A stretch of DNA of 6,311 nt from JAHEEL01 sp039715165 (GTDB lineage Bacteria > Actinomycetota > Acidimicrobiia > Spongiisociales > UBA5794). Shown in pieces: positions 1-5,572 of the stretch (position 1 is the first letter of the stretch; each line of letters begins with the position of its first letter). Position numbers and translations under genes: made by a program. A model generated the notes under the pieces. The model was not told where the DNA came from, searched no databases, and worked only from the letters and a program-made list of their open reading frames with translations. The stretch lies in NCBI GenBank assembly GCA_039715165.1, contig JBDLHX010000123.1, positions 1 to 6,311 of the forward strand. Reading direction: 5' to 3'.

Positions 1-16
1 GGCTTCGTAGCTTCGG

Positions 17-268
17 TCACTGCCTGCCCTTTCCACTGACCCAACAGCGGGCCAGCATCTCAGACCAACAGGCAGTCACACCGTCCTTCTGACACTCCCG
101 ACACATGCTGGAGTTTGAACCATCCCGGGTCTGATGCACGCTTTCCATGTTTGGGAAGGTGGCATCTATGCCTTGCTGGACAGCGAGGCCATCTGCAAAC
201 CGTGGCGCATTGAACCCGTCCGTGGCTTCTGGAGACTCCGGCGAACCCGGAGGGATTCTCACCGTCAC
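17..268 (-). CDS. Possible small Cys-containing protein (83 aa), last gene of the transporter operon
   Basis: I do not recognise this protein. The reading frame starts at GTG 268, whose GTGA overlaps the TGA stop of the permease; this 4-base overlap is typical of coupled genes and is the main argument for a real gene. A second in-frame GTG at 262 has an AAAGAG purine run five bases upstream and may be the true start. The N-terminal half is Pro/Gly/Ser-rich and looks disordered. The C-terminal part carries four cysteines at about residues 56, 59, 67 and 75 (CxxC-x7-C-x7-C), which could bind a metal or form disulfides. There is no signal peptide or membrane segment. Third-position GC is only moderate, so coding potential is weak. 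The same frame stays open further upstream inside the permease, so chance is a real alternative. Confidence 0.35.
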   Translation of the reverse strand: MTVRIPPGSPESPEATDGFNAPRFADGLAVQQGIDATFPNMESVHQTRDGSNSSMCRECQKDGVTACWSEMLARCWVSGKGRQ

Positions 269-1386
269 TCTTTCAGTTGCTGGCTTGGAGAACGTCGGAG
301 TCCGAGCAGACTGATCATCCACGCAAGCGTCAGAAACAGCAGGGCTGCGCGAACGATCTGCGCAACCCCGTATGCATCCGGGATGGTGCCCGCACCCCAG
401 AAGCGTGAGACGGCGAAGGCGATTCCCGACGCCACCCCGGCGACTACGAGAGCGCCGATCCAGACGATGACGAGACCGCCCACCCGCCCAGTTCGGAACG
501 ACCGGTACAGCGCGATCTCGGCTCTTCGCGATCGCACTGTGAAATACTGCATGACTGCCATGAGAACAGCAGTCACGATCCACGCGTACCGACTTGGTCG
601 ATCAACAAGGAGACTCCTGCCTGACCTCTGAAGGTGGTTTCGCGGAAGCGGGAATCGGACTCGCAGCTGGTGAATCTCGCCGGATAAGAGCCCCGATGAG
701 GCAGCAATCAGCGAGGGATCGACCCAGGACTCGAACTCGATCCAGCACTCATCAGAAGAGATGGCCTTCAGACCATTCGCGAACAGAGCGGTGCTGAGCG
801 AAGGCCGCCGGCTACCCAAATCGCTGATCATCGACACGGAAGCGCTCCGCCCCCAGCTGGCAGCTGGACGAATCGGCAGCGGTGCGCCAACGACCAAGCC
901 AAGCTCATCACCGAGCGTCTCTGACACCGCTACTGACCACTGAACCCTCTGCGCCTCGGCCCCGGCCACTGCTTCGAGGGCGCCAGTCGTGCCCATGACC
1001 GTTGTGATGGAACGACTAGGTGCAGTCGCAAGCTGGAAGGGACTCAACAGCCAAATCGGGCCAGCTGCCCGAATACCGGCAACGCCGTCGAGCGCCGCAC
1101 ACTCTTTGGCCGAGATCGCGTCGGCGACCGTTCCCGGCTCCACGATCGCAACCATCGAACCGGCCGCGATCAAAGCACGCTCGGCTTCCTGTGCATCAAG
1201 CACGGACTTCGTCTCGATGCCGGCAGCCAAGGTGAGTAACGCTGCAGACATCGCAACGAACACGGCGCCCCACCACCGCAGGGCCACGAGGTTCGCGATA
1301 GCCTCGTGAACCAGAGCACCGGCACGCCATCCAGTCGGTGATGACGGGATAGTCAAGCGCGATCCAGTCGAATGACGTGGCGGCAC
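265..1386 (-). CDS. FtsX/MacB-type ABC transporter permease
   Basis: This is the membrane subunit (373 aa) of the ABC transporter whose ATPase is encoded just upstream. Hydrophobic segments lie at about residues 38-57, 267-285, 303-327 and 344-363. A large extracytoplasmic domain (about 58-265) sits between the first and second, which is the four-helix plan of MacB/FtsX/LolC-type permeases. After the second helix, the stretch RSRRAEIALYRSFRTG fits the cytoplasmic coupling region of the FtsX domain, which contacts the ATPase. Such permeases do not form a classical channel; they transmit ATP-driven motion to an extracytoplasmic partner (mechanotransmission). The start is a GTG 34 bases inside the ATPase gene, with a weak GGTGG seven bases upstream. 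An alternative TTG at 1356 would overlap the ATPase stop as TTGA and lose ten residues. The periplasmic domain has only loose similarity to family members I know, so substrate cannot be read from it. Confidence 0.85.
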   Translation of the reverse strand: MPPRHSTGSRLTIPSSPTGWRAGALVHEAIANLVALRWWGAVFVAMSAALLTLAAGIETKSVLDAQEAERALIAAGSMVAIVEPGTVADAISAKECAALDGVAGIRAAGPIWLLSPFQLATAPSRSITTVMGTTGALEAVAGAEAQRVQWSVAVSETLGDELGLVVGAPLPIRPAASWGRSASVSMISDLGSRRPSLSTALFANGLKAISSDECWIEFESWVDPSLIAASSGLLSGEIHQLRVRFPLPRNHLQRSGRSLLVDRPSRYAWIVTAVLMAVMQYFTVRSRRAEIALYRSFRTGRVGGLVIVWIGALVVAGVASGIAFAVSRFWGAGTIPDAYGVAQIVRAALLFLTLAWMISLLGLRRSPSQQLKE

Positions 1387-1979
1387 CGCTCCGCCACCAG
1401 TTCGTCGTGAGTGGCCACAACTACACCGTGCCCACGAGCAACCGGTTGACTCACCAGCAGCTCGGAGATTTCCACGGTCGTCTTACGATCTAGGTTCCCT
1501 GTCGGCTCGTCGGCCAAGACAAACGCGCTGCCCGCCGCCAGCGCGCGTGCGACCGCGACCCGCTGCAACTCGCCACCGGACAACGTCGATGCCGTTGCCG
1601 CCGCGCGATCCGCTAGCCCAACATCGTTGAGCAACTCCTCAGCCAGGCCGAACGCAGCCCCATGAGCCAGCCCGCGGGCAAGGAATCCGACCACGACGTT
1701 GTCGATCGCTGTTCGATCCCGAAGGCTGTTCGAGGCCTGGTGAACCCAGGCAACATGACGCTCTGGCTGGGCGAATTCGCTCACCCCATCTCGCTGAACG
1801 CCGATCTTGCCGGAAGACGGCTTCAGAGATCCGCCAAGAACGCTCAGTAGCGTCGTCTTCCCCGATCCCGACGGCCCGGTTATTGCCACCGACTCTCCCG
1901 TTCTGAAGAGGTGTGAAAACTCGTGCAAGACCTCGCGATCGCCGTAGCGGACCGTGATCGCATCAGCTACGAGCTGCAT
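1353..1979 (-). CDS. ABC transporter ATP-binding protein, MacB/LolD type
   Basis: This 208-residue protein is the nucleotide-binding subunit that powers the adjacent permease from the cytoplasmic face. All diagnostic motifs are intact: Walker A GPSGSGKTT at 35-43, Q-loop glutamine at about 81, signature LSGGE at 133-137 followed by QRVAVARAL, Walker B FVLADE at 153-158 with the catalytic glutamate at 158, D-loop NLD at 162-164, and switch histidine H191 in VVATHDE. The sequence LADEPTGNLD is characteristic of the MacB/LolD/FtsE group. Length is close to the minimum for the family, with no added domains; single-domain ATPases of this size also serve bacteriocin-type exporters in Gram-positives. 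The ATG lies inside the end of the adaptor gene (13-base overlap) and the gene's end overlaps the permease start, so all three are probably translated as a coupled set. Confidence 0.97.
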   Translation of the reverse strand: MQLVADAITVRYGDREVLHEFSHLFRTGESVAITGPSGSGKTTLLSVLGGSLKPSSGKIGVQRDGVSEFAQPERHVAWVHQASNSLRDRTAIDNVVVGFLARGLAHGAAFGLAEELLNDVGLADRAAATASTLSGGELQRVAVARALAAGSAFVLADEPTGNLDRKTTVEISELLVSQPVARGHGVVVATHDELVAERCRHVIRLDRA

Positions 1980-3088
1980 CCTGGACCATCGAGCACCTGG
2001 GAGGGGTTGACTAGCACGTGTTCACCCTCCACATCGCCCTGAATCAGCGTCTCACCGAAGGATGAGTCGACCACCTGGACAGCAATCTGGCGAAACCCGT
2101 CATGCCCTTCAATCGCAGAAAAGACGCATGTGGATTCCCCAGTCAGTACGACGGCAGACGTGGGGATCTTCTGGAGAACCCGGGGATTGGCAAGTCGTGC
2201 GATACCCTCGACAGTCTCCGTGAGCGGTGCGACAAGCGCCTCGACTTCACGAAGGTCCGCGGCCTCGATACCGCCGTCCTGAGCGAGGGCGAAGGACGTG
2301 GAGTCGTTGAGCCAGAAGCGGTACCTCTCGTCGAGGCTCGTACCCAGAGCCTCGTTTGCCATGAGAGGAACTACATGGGCACTCACCAGATTGGGCGCTC
2401 CAACAAGAACGGCCTGACCAACTCCAGGCCACATTCCGCCCACTTCGTACGACACGCTCGCCACAGCCAGGGTATCAGGTCCGATCCACAGCAACAGACT
2501 GGGGCCGAACTCCGGACCGATCACACGTCCACGGGAGTTGCGACGCACACGCTCGATGCCATGACTCATGTTGAACGCGGCTATCGCGTCCGACATTGAG
2601 CGCCCCACTACTGCTGGATCAGCCGCTTCGCGCTCCAAGAAGCCCTGGGACTCGAGGAACTCCGCGAGAAGGCGCACATCGGGACCTTCGTCCCCGATGG
2701 CGAGCGGTCTGAAGAGTGGCGCCTCAGCAACGAACGCCATGCGTGGTTCGCCCCTGACCGTCGCCACAAGCATTCCGTTCGACAGAGAGGCGCCAGCGTT
2801 GATGCTGCTGCCGTCGACGACCCCTTCTCCCCCGCCGCTGAACACGTTGCGCCCCGTAATCCAACTGAGGTGCATCGCTGCCGGTTGCGTTTCGGTCACA
2901 GTCCCGTCAACCGGAGTCGCGAGAATCGGTGTTGGTTCGGCGTCCTCAAGCAGAGCAGGTGGCAGCCCGCGATTCACGACTACCGCTAGAGCTGCCGCGG
3001 GCAGTACCAGCCCCACCAATGCGATGATCAGAATCGACAGACGTTGCACGGTGAGTCGAGACACAGCCATGTGAATGCAACTACCCAT
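1967..3088 (-). CDS. Membrane-anchored MacA/HlyD-like adaptor with peptidoglycan-binding-like domain
   Basis: This 373-residue protein looks like the extracytoplasmic adaptor of the ABC transporter. A short basic N-terminus precedes one hydrophobic segment (about 18-38) that is a signal anchor or signal peptide. Residues about 131-178 (from GDEGPDVRLLAEFLESQGF to AFNMSHGI) fit a PG_binding_1-type helical domain, often found in actinobacterial adaptors where Gram-negative ones have a helical hairpin. The C-terminal part, from KIPTSAVVLTGES to about residue 363, matches the membrane-proximal beta domain of membrane fusion proteins, with the usual pattern of start 'IP.SAV', a hydrophobic strand series, then 'V.G..L..GE.VLVNP'. 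The ATG at 3088 overlaps the lipoprotein stop by eight bases, with AGGGG only one base before it. The Met at codon 7 (ATG at 3070) is an equally good start and begins directly at the basic part of the signal region. Family membership is judged from pattern; wall binding itself is inferred. Confidence 0.87.
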   Translation of the reverse strand: MGSCIHMAVSRLTVQRLSILIIALVGLVLPAAALAVVVNRGLPPALLEDAEPTPILATPVDGTVTETQPAAMHLSWITGRNVFSGGGEGVVDGSSINAGASLSNGMLVATVRGEPRMAFVAEAPLFRPLAIGDEGPDVRLLAEFLESQGFLEREAADPAVVGRSMSDAIAAFNMSHGIERVRRNSRGRVIGPEFGPSLLLWIGPDTLAVASVSYEVGGMWPGVGQAVLVGAPNLVSAHVVPLMANEALGTSLDERYRFWLNDSTSFALAQDGGIEAADLREVEALVAPLTETVEGIARLANPRVLQKIPTSAVVLTGESTCVFSAIEGHDGFRQIAVQVVDSSFGETLIQGDVEGEHVLVNPSQVLDGPGCSS

Positions 3089-3572
3089 TCCCCTGTGGCT
3101 GTGCGATCGAGTCCAGTGCCCCGACGAGACATTCGTAGCGCTGCCCGGGGAACCGACGGTCCACCTCAGCAGCCGTCTCCGGATTCAACTCCTCGATCTC
3201 GATGCCTGTCTTGCGTAGACATTGGACCACAAGCTCATCAACTTGACGGTTCTGGGCCGCGACCTCGCTTGCTTGGAGGTCTGCCCACGCATTCCCCATT
3301 GCAAAGTAGTACCGGTCGATGCAATCCTCGGCCACCTCGTCTCGGTCTTCCTGAGAAACCCAGCTGAAACTGAACGCATACGTGTCATCGTTGTAAGTAG
3401 GAGCTTCAGCCTCAAAACCCTCCTCGCGCATGCAATCCACCGCATGGGACGCAGCCACCTCCACGTCAGCAAAGGTGAACAAGGCCGCCTCTGCCTTGTC
3501 TTCTTCAGCCCCGCACGCCGCCGTCGAAAGCACCAGCGACACAAGGGCCACCAGCAGACTCCTCCTTGGCAT
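3081..3572 (-). CDS. Small lipoprotein with repeated Cys motif, transporter-associated
   Basis: This 163-residue protein is a predicted lipoprotein. Its N-terminus is MPRR, then a hydrophobic core, then the lipobox LSTAAC with the lipidated Cys at 20. I chose ATG 3572 because GGAG sits nine bases upstream and it places the signal sequence at the very N-terminus; the longer open frame to 3626 would add 18 residues without a better ribosome site. The mature part is acidic and has cysteines at 47, 84, 118 and 148. The motif C-[ML]-R-x-x-G-[FI]-E occurs at 47 (CMREEGFE) and again at 118 (CLRKTGIE), each followed 30-37 residues later by another Cys, suggesting an internal duplication with two disulfides. 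From general knowledge, small lipoproteins with 'CMR..G' motifs occur beside MacAB-like operons in actinobacteria. The stop overlaps the adaptor start, which supports a job at the membrane next to that adaptor. Substrate capture is possible but unproven. Confidence 0.85.
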   Translation of the reverse strand: MPRRSLLVALVSLVLSTAACGAEEDKAEAALFTFADVEVAASHAVDCMREEGFEAEAPTYNDDTYAFSFSWVSQEDRDEVAEDCIDRYYFAMGNAWADLQASEVAAQNRQVDELVVQCLRKTGIEIEELNPETAAEVDRRFPGQRYECLVGALDSIAQPQGNG

Positions 3573-3581
3573 CAACGAAAG

Positions 3582-3585
3582 CTCC
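3582..3585 (-). promoter_or_regulatory. Ribosome binding site that decides the lipoprotein start
   Basis: On the minus strand GGAG (within GTGGAGC) lies nine bases before the ATG at 3572. It supports starting the lipoprotein at 3572 rather than at the upstream in-frame GTG at 3626. Confidence 0.6.
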
Positions 3586-3656
3586 ACAGATTCCTCCCAG
3601 GCTCGTCTCGTATTTGTCGAGCACACCGATTTTCATTGTTCTGCAACACATCGGCC

Positions 3657-3696
3657 AGAGGCGCGAACCCGGACAAGCTGCAGGACTCGCGCCTCT
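3657..3696 (-). repeat. Perfect 10-bp inverted repeat between secreted-protein and lipoprotein genes
   Basis: AGAGGCGCGA at 3657-3666 is matched exactly by its reverse complement TCGCGCCTCT at 3687-3696, with a 20-base spacer. It lies in the 153-base gap after the stop of the secreted protein (3726) and before the lipoprotein (3572). As RNA it would form a GC-rich hairpin. No T-run follows it on the minus strand, so it is not a textbook intrinsic terminator. It could be a processing or stability hairpin that sets unequal expression of the first gene and the rest, or an operator. The remaining bases of the gap (3573-3656 and 3697-3725) show no clear promoter. Confidence 0.55.
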
Positions 3697-3725
3697 CGCT
3701 CGGTCAGACCGCTGTTCCAAGTCGG

Positions 3726-4085
3726 CTACGGCCCGCTGTAGGCCCAGGAGTCGTACTTGTCGCCATTGATGTCATAGCCAAAGGTGTGCGTCGAAATAGC
3801 GTCGCACACCGCATACTGGCGATCGATCGTGTTTGCCGTCGTGGGCCCTTCCCATTGCGCGATGTTGTCACCCATGCAACGCCGAACCCGTTTCTGGGTG
3901 ATCTTGTTGCAGCCGTAGTTGTCGTCCCAGCTGATGTGTCGAGCCTTCGTCCAATGCTCAAATGCGTGTGCACCAATCGTGCAGCCTTCACCAGTGTCAA
4001 CAACATGGGCGCTATACGCCAAGGCGGGAACGGCAACCCCCATCACTAGCACCACCGCCAGCAGCAATGTCATACGACGTCTCAT
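3726..4085 (-). CDS. Small secreted four-cysteine protein (119 aa), unknown function
   Basis: I do not recognise this protein. It has a clear Sec signal peptide: MRRRM, a hydrophobic core, and an AxA site (PALA) giving likely cleavage after residue 23. The mature protein of about 96 residues has four cysteines (35, 59, 70, 94), so two disulfides are likely, plus several tryptophans and histidines. Near the C-terminus, DINGDKYD (105-112) has the D-x-N-G-D-x-x-D spacing of calcium-binding loops seen in dockerin or EF-hand-like repeats; only one such loop is present. The start ATG has GGAG ten bases upstream; a second ATG at codon 5 is possible. It is the first gene of the minus-strand set leading to a MacAB-like exporter, which resembles the order secreted peptide then ABC exporter in bacteriocin loci such as the lactococcin 972 group. 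I see no convincing sequence match to lactococcin 972 itself. It may be cargo, ligand or sensor for the transporter. Confidence 0.75.
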   Translation of the reverse strand: MRRRMTLLLAVVLVMGVAVPALAYSAHVVDTGEGCTIGAHAFEHWTKARHISWDDNYGCNKITQKRVRRCMGDNIAQWEGPTTANTIDRQYAVCDAISTHTFGYDINGDKYDSWAYSGP

Positions 4086-4116
4086 TCCGACAACACTCCG
4101 ATCTCTCGTACGGGTC

Positions 4117-4151
4117 TGAGCCCATCTACCCCGAATCCCGGATTGGGCTCA
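4117..4151 (-). promoter_or_regulatory. Perfect 8-bp inverted repeat in the leader of the operon
   Basis: TGAGCCCA at 4117-4124 is matched by TGGGCTCA at 4144-4151 across 19 bases. A small nested dyad AATCC/GGATT (4134-4144) lies inside the spacer. The proximal arm is about 31 bases upstream of the secreted-protein ATG, so the structure would sit either in the 5' untranslated RNA or over the promoter. It is a candidate operator or leader hairpin; no T-run follows it in the direction of transcription. Confidence 0.4.
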
Positions 4152-4454
4152 ACTGTCACCCCATATGTGTCACGAGCCCCACGTGAGTCGCGAAGAATCT
4201 TCCCGATGTCTACGAGATGGCCCCATACACCGCAACGTCCAGTCACCAGACATAGCTGACAACCTGCAGCTCGGGAGGAGCACCCCCAATAGCTGTCCGG
4301 CGAAAAAGGGGCAGGCCAAACCAGGCATGTCGCGAGGCTGTGAAACCGTCCTGAGGGCGGGAGGGATGTCAACATCGCCGGACGCCAAAGGGGAGCAGCA
4401 CAACGCATGCTGATCGCCGAGCCAACCCCGATCCTGGAGGAGCGACTCAGGCAC

Positions 4455-4508
4455 CTACGCCGGCAGAGCCAAACCGAGAGCGATCCAGAAGTACACTGCC
4501 GCCCCAAT
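4455..4508 (-). pseudogene. Possible C-terminal remnant of a membrane protein cut off by the insertion sequence
   Basis: Reading minus-strand into the TAG at 4455-4457 gives the tail IGAAVYFWIALGLALPA, a strongly hydrophobic stretch that looks like the last transmembrane helix of a membrane protein. The frame abuts the left edge of the insertion sequence near 4509 and has no start codon before it, so the rest of the gene would have been lost or displaced. Seventeen residues cannot prove coding, and a chance frame is quite possible. Confidence 0.25.
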
Positions 4509-4567
4509 TGACACTGGAGTTGACCCAGTTTCCTGGACACCGGATCCTGGGGTGAGTCTCGGGGGAA

Positions 4568-4573
4568 GGGAGG
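4568..4573 (+). promoter_or_regulatory. Ribosome binding site of orfA
   Basis: GGGAGG lies six bases before the GTG at 4580, and supports that GTG as the start of the transposase orfA. Confidence 0.6.
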
Positions 4574-4579
4574 CCTGGT

Positions 4580-4861
4580 GTGGGTCGTCCGTCGAAGTAT
4601 CCGCCCGAGTTTCGTCGTGAGGCGGTGGAGTTGTATCGGTCGTCGGATCGGCCGAGGGTCGAGGTCGCCCGGTCGTTGGGGGTCTCGGATGGGTCGCTCG
4701 CTTCGTGGGTCAAGCAGGCTCGCGAGGACGAGGAGTCTGGTCTCGATGCTGATGAGCGGGCCGAGTTGGAGCGGCTGCGCAGAGAGAACCGGGAGTTGAG
4801 GATGGATCGGGAGATCTTGCGCAAGGCGGCAGCGTATTTCGCCCGGGAGACGAACAGGTGA
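4580..4861 (+). CDS. IS3-family transposase OrfA (DNA-binding subunit)
   Basis: This 93-residue protein is the IS3/IS911-type OrfA. Residues about 6-46 (KYPPEFRREAVELY through GVSDGSLASWV) are the helix-turn-helix that recognises the element ends. Residues about 58-82 form a leucine zipper with L66, L73 and L80 in heptad spacing, used for dimerisation and for pairing with OrfAB. Length and ending (AAAYFARET) are usual for the family, so the gene is intact. Its stop TGA overlaps the orfB GTG as GTGA, with orfB in the -1 frame. I see no A6G-type slippery run at the overlap, so orfB may be reached by coupling rather than by classical frameshifting. Without a functional OrfB this product could at most act as a regulator of related copies. 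Confidence 0.95.
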   Translation: MGRPSKYPPEFRREAVELYRSSDRPRVEVARSLGVSDGSLASWVKQAREDEESGLDADERAELERLRRENRELRMDREILRKAAAYFARETNR

Positions 4862-5517
4862 GCCGACGGTTCGTCTCCGACCACGCCGACCGGTATCCGG
4901 TCACCAGGCTCTGTGCCCTTGACGGGGTGTCTCGTTCCACGTTCTACGAGTGGCACAACCGGGCGCCGTCGCAGCGTGCTGTTGATGATGCTGTGCCGAC
5001 AGATGAGATCGTCGACATCCATCAGGCATCCCGGGGCACCTACGGGGCGCCCAGGGTCCATGGCCAGCTGCGGCACCGGGGTGTCAGGGTTTCTCGCAAG
5101 CGGGTTGCCAGGTTGATGGCTACCCATGGCCTGGTCGGTGTCCACGGCCGTCGCAGATGGCGCCGCGGGAAGCCGAACACGGCGCCGGCACCGGACCTGT
5201 TGGAGCGGGACTTCACCGCCGATGTTCCGGATCGGCGTTGGGTGGCGGACATCACCGAGTTCGCGTGTTGGGACGGGAAGCTGTTCCTCGCCGGCATCAA
5301 AGACCTTCATGATCAGTCGATCGTCGGCTGGTCGATGGGGAAGCGCCAGACCACCGACCTCGTCGTCAACGCATTGGTGATGGCGCTCGGTCGCCGCCAC
5401 CCCACCGACGAGCTGATCCATCACGCCGACAGGGGTGCGTAACACACCAGCCTGGACTTCTCGACCCGCCTGGCGGACTGGGGCATCGCACCGTCGTACT
5501 CGAGGACCGGGAACTGC
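4858..5517 (+). pseudogene. IS3-family transposase OrfB, premature stop and 3' truncation
   Basis: This is the catalytic integrase-like subunit. The N-terminal part carries the HTH_21-type region with SRGTYGAPRVH (about 58-68). The rve/DDE domain begins near residue 120: the first catalytic Asp is D131 in WVADITEF and the second is D191 in HHADRGA. At codon 195 (5440-5442) a TAA stands where relatives usually have a Gln codon followed by Tyr-Thr-Ser. After the stop the same frame continues recognisably for 25 codons to SYSRTGNC, then similarity is lost before the position of the catalytic Glu (family pattern YDNA..E). The product is therefore missing the third acid and the C-terminus and should be inactive. 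The intact open part ends at 5442. Long antisense frames across this gene are composition shadows. Confidence 0.92.
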
Positions 5518-5572
5518 CGCGGGGTTGGCGGAGGCTGCCGGCTGGAATCATGCTGCCGTCGTTTCGTGCCGT

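Larger units (their letters stand above)
4086..4508. other. Gap of about 420 bases with no convincing intact gene
   Basis: Several short frames are open here on both strands but none has both a good ribosome site and a protein-like composition. On the minus strand one frame ends in TGA at 4082-4084, overlapping the secreted-protein ATG as ATGA; its last 50 or so residues look weakly protein-like but it has no credible start and runs back into the insertion sequence. On the plus strand an ATG at 4407 with AAAGGGGAG upstream opens a 34-codon frame that ends at the insertion sequence edge. The part nearest 4085 presumably holds the promoter and 5' leader of the transporter operon, including the dyad at 4117-4151. 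I could not pick out a reliable -35/-10 pair. Confidence 0.5.
4509..5517 (+). mobile_element. Decayed IS3-family insertion sequence, right end missing
   Basis: The element contains the two overlapping transposase frames orfA and orfB of the IS3 family. The left end is probably within 4509-4525, where the sequence TGACACTGGAGTTGACCC begins; the exact base is uncertain because no partner repeat survives. Similarity to orfB continues to the codons for SYSRTGNC at 5494-5517 and then stops abruptly. No reverse complement of the left end (for example GTGTCCAGGAAACTGG) occurs between 5517 and the stop of the next gene at 5573, and no target-site duplication can be seen. OrfB also has an in-frame stop. 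The copy therefore looks immobile unless an intact relative supplies transposase, and even then it lacks one end. Confidence 0.85.

Noticed and set aside
134..1309. Several plus-strand frames opposite the permease
   Set aside because: They mirror a permease with clear membrane helices, are Arg/Thr/Pro-rich and lack ribosome sites.
3657..3696. Intrinsic terminator after the secreted-protein gene
   Set aside because: The stem is good but no T-run follows on the minus strand, so I list it only as an inverted repeat.
3505..3720. Minus-strand frame containing MKIGVLDKYETSLGGICGAF
   Set aside because: It begins in the non-coding gap without a ribosome site and runs out of frame into the lipoprotein signal sequence, which is better supported.
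3726..4085. Lactococcin 972 family bacteriocin
   Set aside because: Gene order is reminiscent, but the sequence has four cysteines and lacks the family's recognisable pattern.
4407..4511. Plus-strand 34-codon frame MLIAEPTPILEERLRHLRRQ..., ending at the insertion sequence
   Set aside because: There is a decent AGGGGAG upstream, but no similarity I know, and the end is set by the insertion sequence edge; too little to call a gene start.
4082..4540. Minus-strand frame overlapping the secreted-protein start as ATGA
   Set aside because: The overlap is suggestive, but the frame starts inside the insertion sequence, is Cys/Arg/Ser-rich and lacks a credible internal start.
4447..5445. Long minus-strand open frame (332 codons) across the insertion sequence
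   Set aside because: It is antisense to well-recognised orfA and orfB, is rich in Arg/Pro/Ser, and has no family features; it is a high-GC composition shadow.
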